Source of the DNA: Oscillospiraceae bacterium
GTDB taxonomy: Bacteria; Bacillota; Clostridia; Oscillospirales; Oscillospiraceae
Reading direction: 5' to 3'
NCBI GenBank assembly: GCA_910574635.1
Contig: CAJTCG010000016.1
Coordinates: 1-64,000, forward strand
DNA: 64,000 nt
Shown here: piece by piece, positions 8,443-15,867 of the stretch
Numbering within the stretch: the stretch's first letter is position 1
How the letters are laid out: the number at the start of each line of letters is the position of its first letter
Translations under genes and position numbers: made by a program
Notes under the pieces: model-generated
The model's input: only the letters and a program-made list of their open reading frames with translations
Told to the model about the DNA's origin: nothing
The model's database searches: none

Positions 8443-9789
8443 TCAGGCTTCCAGATCCTTGAACCGCCGGACGGCATCGCCCATCTGGCCGCAGGTCAGC
8501 CGCCCCTCGGGGCAGCGGCCCTCGGAGAAGCAGGCGGGGCCGAAGTGGTCAAAGAGCTCGGGGAAGCTCCGCCGGAGCTGGCGCAGCAAATCCACCGCGA
8601 TATCCCGAATTTCCCACTGGGCCCGGCTGCACGAGCGCAGCCGGATGAACCATTGAAGCTCCCGGGCGTTCATGGTGGTCATGACGTCCATCAGGTTCCC
8701 GCTGAGGGCAAAGTAGTAGTGGAGCTTTTCCAGGGCGGGGCGCTCCCGGATCTGGAGAAGCCGGTCATGGGCGTCCCGGACAGCCGTTTGATACCGCTCC
8801 AGCGCGGCCGGATCGGCGGCGACGGAGTCCGGGAGGATGACCCTGCTGTGGTCCACGCTTTGAATGGGGGGAACGACGATGGACTGCATCCGGTGGCGGA
8901 CCAGGTGGGTGACGCCGGAGAGGGTGATGCCGGAGACGGTAAAGGTATACGCCAGCTGTTCCAGCTCCCGGGGCCGCCGGGAGGAGGACAGGGCGGCCAG
9001 GTCCAGGGGCTTCCCGGGGTGCTGAACGCGGTGGGCGGCCTCCAGAAGCTTCATGGGCTCCGCCGGGGCGCGAAACAGGGAGACGGTCCCCGCCGTCCCC
9101 CGGGCGAGGAAAACGGGCTCGCGGGAGGAACAGCGAAGGGGGAAGGCCTCCCCGGCGGGGGCGCCTTCGAAGGACTCACAAAGCTCGGGAAGCAGGCAGG
9201 GAAACTGCTCTTCCAACTGTCCGGTGAGCTCGTCCGCCAGGGCCAGCAGCTCCGGGACGTCCCGGCCCCGACTGCGGATTTCACAGAGGAGCCGGCCCAG
9301 CTCCCGGGCATTGAGGGTGCAGTAGAAGTTGCTGTGGAAGGCGTAGGGCAGGAGGAAGCGGGCGTCCTCCCGGGGGACTCCGGCCTCTAAAAGATCCCCA
9401 TAGGCCGCGAAGAGCCCGTCCATATAGCGGCGGTACAGGGCCAGGTCCTCCCCCTCCAGCTCCGGGGGAATGTAATAGCCCAGGTGGCTGAAATCCACGT
9501 AGCGCCGGGACTTGACGGTGAAGGAGGCCAGGCGGAACTCGATGAAAAACTGCTCCACAAAGACGGACACGTCCCGCAGGGCGATGGTGAAGACGGCGTG
9601 CTCAATGAGGGACTTGTGGCCGGAGGCCAGGACCTTCCCAATGAGGGCCCGGTTCTTGGAATTCCCCCGGGCGTCTTCAAAGATCGCCTGGGCGTCCCCG
9701 GCGGTGGTGGAGATGCGGGCGGCGCCGGCGCAGACCTCCTCGCCATAAGCGTTGCGGCTGATGATTTTGGCGTGCGGTTCCCTTTCCAT
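8443..9789 (-). CDS. FAD-dependent thymidylate synthase, tandem two-domain ThyX
   Basis: A 448-residue protein, about twice the usual 220-250 for ThyX. Residues 1-210 form one ThyX-like half with a degraded signature (FRLASFTVKSRRYVDFS in place of RHRxxSxxxxSxRY). Residues 235-440 form a second half with a well-kept VRHRMQSIVVPPIQS motif. ThyX makes dTMP from dUMP using FAD, NADPH and methylene-THF. ThyX active sites are normally built at subunit interfaces of a tetramer, so the fusion may combine a regulatory and a catalytic half. AAGGGG lies before the ATG. It diverges from the SUV3-like helicase gene. Confidence 0.85.
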   Translation of the reverse strand: MEREPHAKIISRNAYGEEVCAGAARISTTAGDAQAIFEDARGNSKNRALIGKVLASGHKSLIEHAVFTIALRDVSVFVEQFFIEFRLASFTVKSRRYVDFSHLGYYIPPELEGEDLALYRRYMDGLFAAYGDLLEAGVPREDARFLLPYAFHSNFYCTLNARELGRLLCEIRSRGRDVPELLALADELTGQLEEQFPCLLPELCESFEGAPAGEAFPLRCSSREPVFLARGTAGTVSLFRAPAEPMKLLEAAHRVQHPGKPLDLAALSSSRRPRELEQLAYTFTVSGITLSGVTHLVRHRMQSIVVPPIQSVDHSRVILPDSVAADPAALERYQTAVRDAHDRLLQIRERPALEKLHYYFALSGNLMDVMTTMNARELQWFIRLRSCSRAQWEIRDIAVDLLRQLRRSFPELFDHFGPACFSEGRCPEGRLTCGQMGDAVRRFKDLEA

Positions 9790-9889
9790 GTCGATACCCC
9801 TTTTTGCGTTATTGATTACCGATTATACCATAAATCCGACGGAAAATCCACCCATTTCTCCCGCCCCGGCGGGGCCGGAAAATCCGCCG

Positions 9890-9918
9890 TTGAAGATTTG
9901 CCGGATTTGGGCTATACT
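9890..9918 (+). promoter_or_regulatory. Promoter for the SUV3-like helicase
   Basis: TTGAAG (9890-9895), a 17-bp spacer, TATACT (9913-9918), about 45 bp before the GTG start. Confidence 0.65.
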
Positions 9919-9963
9919 ATCCATAAGAATCGACGCGTTTCGAGAAGGAAAGGGGGAAGCGCC

Positions 9964-12177
9964 GTGCCCAGACGCCGCCCAGCCAAAAACTGGTCCGCCG
10001 CCACATTGAAGAGCCGGGGCTGGACCAACGCCTTGATTCGGGAGCTTCTTCCCCCGCCGGAATATGAGGAGACGGAGAGCGGCCGCCGCCGGATATGGAA
10101 CAAAAAGCTGGTGAAGGCGGCGGAGGAGCACCCTCACTTTCAGGCCCGGAGAATCGAGCCCCGGAAGACCCCCGCCCAGGGAGCGGGGAACGCCTGTAAG
10201 CTGCTGTCCCAGGCCTGGGAGGATGGGGGCTTGGAGGAGACGGCCTCCGACGCCGCCATATTGGCGAAATTGATTCACCGGGGATTGCTGGCCCTGCTGC
10301 CAGGGGTGGCCAAGGGGCGCAGCCTGGCCTCCTCCCGGGCCCAGGGCTGGATAAAGGAGTTTCTGGCCCTGGAGGAGCGGGGAGACAGCAAGAGTCTTCC
10401 CATAGTGCTGAAAAACTTTCTCAAGGCCGGGGGCTGGATGGGCGAGCGGGAGGGCGCGCCCCTGATCCGCAAGGTCCAAGGCCGGTATCCGCAAGTGCTG
10501 CTGGCCTCCGCCGGGCGGGCGCTGGAGGATCTGGCCGCCGCACAGCCGGAGGCGGACCTTTCGCCGATGCTGCGCGCGCCGGGCTTCCCGGCGGACCTTC
10601 TGGTGAAGGAGGGGCTGACGGCGGTCTGGTCCGTGTGGTACGTGCCCCAGGCCATCCGCACCAGCCTGTCCCTCCTCATCGCCCTGAACCCCAAGGACGA
10701 GTACCCGGAGGCCCGGGCGATGCGCCGCCACTTTACGCTCCACCTGGGGGGCACCAACACCGGCAAGACCTACGCCGGGTTCCAGCGCCTCAAGCAGGCC
10801 CGCAGCGGCGTATACCTGGCCCCCCTGCGCCTGCTGGCCCTGGAGGCGCAGGAAACCCTTTTGGACGCGGGGGTGGATTGCAGCCTCACCACCGGAGAGG
10901 AAGAGGACGCCCGCACCTGGGACACCCACACCGCCGCCACCGCCGAGAAGCTGGACATGCGGCGGTACTACGACGTGGCCGTCATCGACGAATGCCAGAT
11001 GATTTCCGACGGACAGCGGGGCTACGCCTGGACCCGGGCCATTCTGGGGGTGCTGTCCCCGGAGGTTCACCTCTGTGCCGCGCCGGAGGCGGAGGATCTG
11101 CTGATCCGCCTGATTGAAAGCTGCGGCGACACCTATGAGGTGGAGCGCCACAAGCGGACCACGCCGCTGATCTGCATGACCCGCACCGTGGACTACCACC
11201 GGGTGCAGCCGGGGGACGCCCTCATCACCTTCTCCAAGGTGGGGGTCCTCAGCGTGGCGGAGGACCTTCGCCAGAGCGGGAAGGAGCCCGCCATCATCTA
11301 CGGGGCCCTGCCCTACTCCACCCGGCGGCGGCAGATGGAGGGCTTTTTAAAGGGGGAGATGGAGTATATCGTCTCCACCGACGCCATCGGCATGGGGCTG
11401 AACCTGCCCATCCGGCGAATCATCTTCCTGGAGACGGAGAAGTTCGACGGCGTGGAACGCCGGGAGCTGAAGCCGGAGGAGATCCGCCAGATTGCCGGAC
11501 GGGCGGGGCGCTTCGGCATGTACAACAAGGGCTATGTGGGGGCTGTCCAGGGCCTGCCCATTATCCGGACGGGGCTGGAGGCAGTCGTCCCGCCCCTGGA
11601 TTACGCCGTGGCGGGCTTTTCCGATCTGGTGCTTCAGGCGGAGTTCGATCTTCTGGAGGTGCTGACGGAGTGGAACCGGATGCCCACGGTGGAGCCCTAC
11701 CGGAAGCTGGACATCACCCGGTATATCACCATCATCTCCAAAATGCGGGAGATGGGCTTCACCCTCACCCGGGAGCAGGAGCTGAAAGCGGCCAACATCC
11801 CCTTTGACGAGTCGGAGGAGGCCCTGCGGGATCTGTTCTTCTCCTTCCTGCGCCGCTGGCAGCAGGGGGAGGACGTCGACCAGCCGGGCCTTCCGGAGGG
11901 GGACCCCACCCTGCCGGAGCTGGAGCAGTATTACCGTAAGCTGGACCTCTACTACTCCTTTGCCAAGGCCTTTGGCTGCCCGGTAGATGAGGATCGTCTC
12001 TATGACAGCCGGGAGCAGGTGGCGGACGCGATCAACGAAATCCTGCTGCACCGGCTGCGGAACAACATCCGCTTCTGCCAGGTTTGCGGAAAGGCCCTGC
12101 CCCTGTATCACCGGGGGCGGCTTTGCGACGAGTGCTATCAGCGGGAACGGAAGAACCGGGCCCGGAGGCCCGGCTGA
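9964..12177 (+). CDS. SUV3-like ATP-dependent RNA/DNA helicase with C-terminal zinc ribbon
   Basis: A 737-residue superfamily 2 helicase. After a helical N-terminal 245 residues come Walker A GGTNTGKTYAG (about 262), the DExH-type box VIDECQMISD, the motif V region VSTDAIGMGLNLP and motif VI QIAGRAGRFG. This set is the SUV3/mitochondrial degradosome type rather than UvrB, RecQ or Ski2. The C-terminus ends in a four-cysteine ribbon (CQVCG and CDEC). GTG 9964 is chosen for its AAAGGGGGAAG site; the frame is open upstream but overlaps the thyX promoter zone. The likely role is RNA unwinding or decay. A bacterial homologue of this length with a zinc tail is uncommon. Confidence 0.85.
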   Translation: MPRRRPAKNWSAATLKSRGWTNALIRELLPPPEYEETESGRRRIWNKKLVKAAEEHPHFQARRIEPRKTPAQGAGNACKLLSQAWEDGGLEETASDAAILAKLIHRGLLALLPGVAKGRSLASSRAQGWIKEFLALEERGDSKSLPIVLKNFLKAGGWMGEREGAPLIRKVQGRYPQVLLASAGRALEDLAAAQPEADLSPMLRAPGFPADLLVKEGLTAVWSVWYVPQAIRTSLSLLIALNPKDEYPEARAMRRHFTLHLGGTNTGKTYAGFQRLKQARSGVYLAPLRLLALEAQETLLDAGVDCSLTTGEEEDARTWDTHTAATAEKLDMRRYYDVAVIDECQMISDGQRGYAWTRAILGVLSPEVHLCAAPEAEDLLIRLIESCGDTYEVERHKRTTPLICMTRTVDYHRVQPGDALITFSKVGVLSVAEDLRQSGKEPAIIYGALPYSTRRRQMEGFLKGEMEYIVSTDAIGMGLNLPIRRIIFLETEKFDGVERRELKPEEIRQIAGRAGRFGMYNKGYVGAVQGLPIIRTGLEAVVPPLDYAVAGFSDLVLQAEFDLLEVLTEWNRMPTVEPYRKLDITRYITIISKMREMGFTLTREQELKAANIPFDESEEALRDLFFSFLRRWQQGEDVDQPGLPEGDPTLPELEQYYRKLDLYYSFAKAFGCPVDEDRLYDSREQVADAINEILLHRLRNNIRFCQVCGKALPLYHRGRLCDECYQRERKNRARRPG

Positions 12178-12194
12178 CGGGTGCAATAGTGAGA

Positions 12195-12225
12195 GGCGGA
12201 GCTGCCGCGGCAGCTCCGCCCCGTT
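12195..12225 (+). terminator. Terminator of the helicase gene
   Basis: GGCGGAGCTGC-CGCG-GCAGCTCCGCC followed by CCGTTTTG, 18 bp after the helicase stop. Confidence 0.8.
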
Positions 12226-12228
12226 TTG

Positions 12229-12261
12229 TATTATTTCCGAGCTTAAAACTCGGAAATAATA
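12229..12261. repeat. Single-hairpin copy of an intergenic palindromic repeat
   Basis: TATTATTTCCGAG - 7-nt loop - CTCGGAAATAATA. The same 13-bp arms end the 129-bp triple-hairpin elements at 40276-40404 and 57275-57403. Here it lies between two convergent genes, 5 bp from the ribokinase stop, and may also terminate transcription. Confidence 0.75.
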
Positions 12262-12266
12262 TCATA

Positions 12267-13199
12267 TCAGCCGCCCATCTCCGCCAGGACCTCCTCCCGG
12301 GAGGGAATGGAGGGTGCGGCCCCAGGCCGGGTGACGGCGATGGCCGCAGCGGCGGAGGCGTATTCCATGGCCCATTCCACGCCCCGCCCGCTGAGGGCCC
12401 CGGCCAGGAAAAAGCCGGTATAGGCGTCCCCCGCCGCCGTGGTGTCCACGGGCCGGACGGGAACCGCCGCCTGTCTGATAAGGCGTCCCCCGGCGGCACA
12501 GAGGGAACCCTGAGGCCCCAGGGTCAGCACGATAGCCGCGGAGGAGGGAAGCGCCTCCGCCAGCGCCTCCGCCAGCGCCTCCGCCAGCGCCTCCGCCAGC
12601 GCCTCTCCTGCTTCGGGAACCGGCTTTCCCAAGCCCCGCAGGAGCTGCGACGCCTCGATTTCGTTGAGGATCAGATATCCGGCGGAAGGCAGCAGGGACA
12701 GCAGGCCCTCCTCCATGGGGGAGGGGTTCAGGGCCACGGTCATGTCCCGCTTTTTGGCCTGTTCCGCCAGATAGGGCAGCTCGCTGATTTCATTTTGCAG
12801 GACCAGGGCGTCCCCGGGGCCGAAGTCCGAGAGGACCCGGTCAATGTGTTCCCGGGTGATCCGGCGGTTGGCCCCGCCGTAGAGCAGGATGCAGTTTTCC
12901 CCCGCCGGGGTCCGCTGGATGACGGCGTGTCCGGTGGAGACGTCCTCCAGGACCTCCACATATCTGGTATCGGCTCCCGCCGCCCGGAGCTCCTCCAGGA
13001 GAAACAGGCCGTCCCGGCCCACCGCCCCGGCGTGCCGGACCTCCAGCCCCGCCCGGGCCAGGGCCACGGACTGGTTCAAGCCCTTTCCGCCGCTGAACCG
13101 GCTGAGGGACAGGGCGGACAGGGTTTCCCCGCCGCCCACGAAACGGGGAACTTCATAGACATAGTCGATGTTCAGCGATCCGAAGCTGAGAACCCTCAT
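12267..13199 (-). CDS. Ribokinase, PfkB family carbohydrate kinase
   Basis: A 310-residue kinase. It has the N-terminal family signature GGKGLNQSVALARAG (about 38-52) and the C-terminal PfkB signature DTTAAGDAYTGFF with the catalytic Asp in GD. It phosphorylates ribose, or a related pentose, at the 5-hydroxyl with ATP. It overlaps the nucleoside hydrolase gene by 4 bp (ATGA), so ribose freed by that enzyme can enter the pentose phosphate pathway directly. Oddity: residues about 200-217 are a run of (E/A)ALA repeats encoded by a tandem 12-bp repeat (12551-12598), in a helix-loop region where the family varies. Confidence 0.9.
   Translation of the reverse strand: MRVLSFGSLNIDYVYEVPRFVGGGETLSALSLSRFSGGKGLNQSVALARAGLEVRHAGAVGRDGLFLLEELRAAGADTRYVEVLEDVSTGHAVIQRTPAGENCILLYGGANRRITREHIDRVLSDFGPGDALVLQNEISELPYLAEQAKKRDMTVALNPSPMEEGLLSLLPSAGYLILNEIEASQLLRGLGKPVPEAGEALAEALAEALAEALAEALPSSAAIVLTLGPQGSLCAAGGRLIRQAAVPVRPVDTTAAGDAYTGFFLAGALSGRGVEWAMEYASAAAAIAVTRPGAAPSIPSREEVLAEMGG
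12551..12598. repeat. Tandem 12-bp repeat inside the ribokinase gene
   Basis: Four perfect copies of GCGCCTCCGCCA plus a partial fifth. The unit is a multiple of three, so copy-number change would lengthen or shorten the AEAL run without a frameshift. Confidence 0.9.
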
Positions 13200-14149
13200 G
13201 CCCCCGCCTCCGTTTCACCGCAGCGGCGGAGTCCTCCCTCGATGATGTCCCAGAAGCGCTCCACGTCGATGTCCACAGCCACGTCCGCCGTGGCGGGGAG
13301 GCCTAAGTACCCGAAGGCGTCGCAGTTTGTCCGCCCATAGGAATCCCCGCGGCCTAGGTCGATGCGGACATTCATGGGCTTGGCGGCAACCAGCGCCGGG
13401 TCCAGCAGGGCGGCGATGGTGACGGGGTCGTGGAGGGGGCCGCCCTCCCAGCCGAAGACCTCCTTCTGCGCCTTGCAGAAATGCTTCATCAAATCCACAA
13501 ACAGCCGGGAGGCACAGGTGTTCACCTTCGCCATCCGCTCCACAATGGCGGGGTAGCAGAGGACCTTCCTCGTCACATCCAGGCCGATCATGGTGATGGG
13601 ACGGCCGGACGTGAAGCAGACGTGGGCGGCCTCCGGGTCCGCCAGGATGTTGAACTCCGCCGCCGGGGTGACGTTTCCGTTGGTATAGGAGCCGCCCATC
13701 AAAACGATCCTCCGAATTTTCTCCGCCGCGCCCGGCTCCATCCGCAGGGCCATGGCCAAATTCGTCATAGGCCCGGTGGTGACCACGGTGACGTCTCCTT
13801 CCGAGGCCAGCAGCGTGCGGGCCAGGAAGCTTACCGCGTGTTCCTTCTCCGCCGCTTTGCGCAAAGGCGGGAAGACCGGGCCGTCCAAACCCGTCTCGCC
13901 GTGGATGTCCCCCGCCGTTATCCGGTCCCGGACCATGGGCCGTCCGCAGCCCGCGTAGACCGGAATATCCTCCCGGCCCAGCCACTGCAATACCCGGCAG
14001 GCATTCCGGGCGGTGTTGTCCAGAGTCTGGTTCCCCGCCACAACCGTGACGCCCAGGAGCTCCAGCTCCGGGCTGTTCGCCGCCAGCATGAGGGCGACGG
14101 CGTCGTCATGTCCGGGGTCGCAGTCGCAGATGATCTTTTGTCGTATCAT
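13196..14149 (-). CDS. Inosine-uridine preferring nucleoside hydrolase family protein
   Basis: A 317-residue enzyme. The N-terminal calcium-binding signature CDCDPGHDDAVAL (about 8-20) is intact, as are GGxxxNGNVTPAAEFN (substrate ribose binding) and a late HDPVTIAALLDP segment with the catalytic His and Asp. It cleaves the N-glycosidic bond of nucleosides, giving base and ribose. It is the first gene of a two-gene salvage operon with ribokinase (ATGA overlap). The 5' region holds a LacI-type dyad (14168-14181), consistent with sugar- or nucleoside-responsive control. Purine or pyrimidine preference cannot be read from sequence alone. Confidence 0.9.
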   Translation of the reverse strand: MIRQKIICDCDPGHDDAVALMLAANSPELELLGVTVVAGNQTLDNTARNACRVLQWLGREDIPVYAGCGRPMVRDRITAGDIHGETGLDGPVFPPLRKAAEKEHAVSFLARTLLASEGDVTVVTTGPMTNLAMALRMEPGAAEKIRRIVLMGGSYTNGNVTPAAEFNILADPEAAHVCFTSGRPITMIGLDVTRKVLCYPAIVERMAKVNTCASRLFVDLMKHFCKAQKEVFGWEGGPLHDPVTIAALLDPALVAAKPMNVRIDLGRGDSYGRTNCDAFGYLGLPATADVAVDIDVERFWDIIEGGLRRCGETEAGA

Positions 14150-14167
14150 AGGTGCCTCTCCCTTCCC

Positions 14168-14181
14168 AAACGGTTTCGTTT
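14168..14181. promoter_or_regulatory. Possible LacI/PurR-type operator
   Basis: AAACG-GTTT-CGTTT, a dyad 18 bp upstream of the nucleoside hydrolase start. It resembles LacI-family boxes but is short. Confidence 0.35.
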
Positions 14182-14341
14182 CCGCATCGGCACATTTATG
14201 GTAACATATTCCTTTTTTCTTTGCAACGGCAAAATGGGGGCCCTCCCCTTAAGTTGGCAAACCTCCAGGGCGCCGGTACTGCCGCCGGTAAACGCGGCGT
14301 CCTCCGCGAATTTATGGGCGGTTATCTTGTTTCATAGTGGC

Positions 14342-14370
14342 TTGCAAAACCGCCGGTTCCGGGCTACAAT
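14342..14370 (+). promoter_or_regulatory. Promoter for the NifX-like gene
   Basis: TTGCAA (14342-14347), 17-bp spacer, TACAAT (14365-14370), 57 bp before the ATG. Confidence 0.65.
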
Positions 14371-14426
14371 AGAAAAAGCAGGAAGGCGGCGGCCTGTCCG
14401 CGCAAATTGGAAAAGGAGCGTTGCAC

Positions 14427-14837
14427 ATGAAAATCGCGGTACCCTATGAGAACGGCCAGGTGTTCCAGCACTTCGGCCACAGCGGCCAATTTAAGATTTA
14501 CGATGTGGAGGACGGGCGGATTACCGCGGAGCGGATTGCCGTCCCCGCCGGAAGCGGCCACGGGGCCCTGGCGGGTTTTCTCTCCGGGCTGGAGGTGGAC
14601 ACGCTGATCTGCGGCGGCATCGGCGCGGGAGCCCAGGAGGCCTTGGCCCAGGCGGGAATCCGGCTCTATGGCGGCGTCACCGGCGGGGCGGACGAGGCGG
14701 TGCGGGCCCTTCTGGCGGGGACGCTGAACTACAGCGCCGAGGTCCGGTGCGGCCGCCACGACCACCACGGGGAACACGGACACTGCGGAGAGGACCACCA
14801 CGGCTGCGCCGGAAACAGCGGACGCTGCGGCGGCTGA
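14427..14837 (+). CDS. NifB/NifX-type dinitrogenase cofactor-binding domain protein
   Basis: A 136-residue protein. Residues 1-110 are the NifX/NafY fold (MKIAVPYENGQVFQHFGHSG; GGIGAGAQEALAQAGIRLYG). The C-terminal 27 residues are very rich in His and Cys (HDHHGEHGHCGEDHHGC), a metal-handling tail. ATG 14427 is preferred to a TTG 6 bp upstream because of the AAAAGGAG spacing. No nitrogenase genes are nearby. Family members outside nitrogen fixers are thought to carry Fe-S or Mo/Fe clusters or metals. The tail suggests nickel, zinc or iron binding; that is inferred. Confidence 0.85.
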   Translation: MKIAVPYENGQVFQHFGHSGQFKIYDVEDGRITAERIAVPAGSGHGALAGFLSGLEVDTLICGGIGAGAQEALAQAGIRLYGGVTGGADEAVRALLAGTLNYSAEVRCGRHDHHGEHGHCGEDHHGCAGNSGRCGG

Positions 14838-14876
14838 AGGCCGCGTATCCAAGCCAACGGATAAGGGGGAGGCGCG

Positions 14877-15782
14877 ATGGAAGAAAGCTATGTGCTGCAC
14901 CTGCAAAAGCAGTATCAGAAGTTCTCCGATTTCTATCTCTGCTACTGCGGCCATGCCCGCTGCGAGCCTCTGCACAGCTATGGCCCGGCGGTCCGGCCCA
15001 ACTATCTCCTGCACTATATTCTGGACGGAAGCGGCGTCTACCGGGTGGAGGACCAGGAATTCTCCCTGCACAAGGGAGAGGGCTTTTTGATCGAGCCCAA
15101 CAAGCAGACCTTCTACCAGGCCGGCGAGGAGGACCCCTGGACCTACCTCTGGATCGGCTTCGACGGGGCCAAGTGCGAGAGCTGCCTGCGGAGCCTGGGC
15201 CTGGGAAACGGCCAGCTGACCTTCCGCTGCGAGGACGGCGGGGAGCTTTTGAAGCTGGTGGAGTCCATGCTGACCTACAACAAGTCCGACACGGAGGCGG
15301 ACTTTATGCTCCAGTCCCTGCTGTGCCGGTTTTTCGCCTGCCTTGCCAAGGGGATTTCCCGGGAGTCGGAGCGCCGCCTCACCAAGCGGGAGCGGGAAAA
15401 CCTGTATATCCACCAGGCCATGGAGTTCATTCGGAACAACTACGCCAACGGCATCACGGTTTCCGACATTGCGGGCTACGTGGCATTGAACCGGAGCTAT
15501 CTCTTCACGTTGTTCCGGCGGATACTGGGCGTCTCCCCCCAGGAGTGCTTGACCCAGTTCCGCCTGACCCGGGCCAAGGAACAGCTGACGCTGACGGACG
15601 CGTCCGTCGCCAACATCGCCATGAGCTGCGGCTATCAGGACCCCCAGGTTTTTTCCAAGGCCTTCAAGCAGCAGTTCGGCATCACGCCGGTCAAGTACCG
15701 GAAGTGGGACCGGGAGCGGGCCCTGCGGAGCCTGGAGCATCTGGCGGAAGCGCCGGAGGAGCCCGCCGCCCCGAAACTTTGA
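14877..15782 (+). CDS. AraC-family transcriptional regulator
   Basis: A 301-residue activator. An N-terminal cupin (about 30-150: GSGVYRVEDQEFSLHKGEGF; EPNKQTFYQAGEEDPW) is followed by a double helix-turn-helix at 180-285 (NGITVSDIAGYVALNRSYLF; VANIAMSCGYQDPQVFSKAF). It lies convergent with the alpha-galactosidase/GPH transporter operon and is its most likely regulator, given the dyad upstream of that operon (19670-19705). It is separated from the alpha-galactosidase gene by a 20-bp-stem terminator serving both strands. Confidence 0.88.
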   Translation: MEESYVLHLQKQYQKFSDFYLCYCGHARCEPLHSYGPAVRPNYLLHYILDGSGVYRVEDQEFSLHKGEGFLIEPNKQTFYQAGEEDPWTYLWIGFDGAKCESCLRSLGLGNGQLTFRCEDGGELLKLVESMLTYNKSDTEADFMLQSLLCRFFACLAKGISRESERRLTKRERENLYIHQAMEFIRNNYANGITVSDIAGYVALNRSYLFTLFRRILGVSPQECLTQFRLTRAKEQLTLTDASVANIAMSCGYQDPQVFSKAFKQQFGITPVKYRKWDRERALRSLEHLAEAPEEPAAPKL

Positions 15783-15785
15783 GAC

Positions 15786-15829
15786 AAAGCCGATCCGGGC
15801 CGCCCTATGGGGCGGCCCGGATCGGCTTT
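15786..15829. terminator. Bidirectional terminator with 20-bp perfect stem
   Basis: Arms 15786-15805 and 15810-15829 (AAAGCCGATCCGGGCCGCCC and its complement) with a TATG loop, between convergent araC-type and alpha-galactosidase genes. Confidence 0.85.
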
Positions 15830-15867
15830 ATAGGGGGACGGAGGGCGGACCCAAGGTCCGCTGGATC

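Noticed and set aside
6352-9390. A 1012-codon open frame on the plus strand
   Set aside because: It runs opposite the beta-galactosidase and ThyX genes whose catalytic motifs are clear.
9484-9963. Upstream extension of the helicase reading frame
   Set aside because: It overlaps the thyX gene start and the helicase promoter, and the ribosome site fits GTG 9964.
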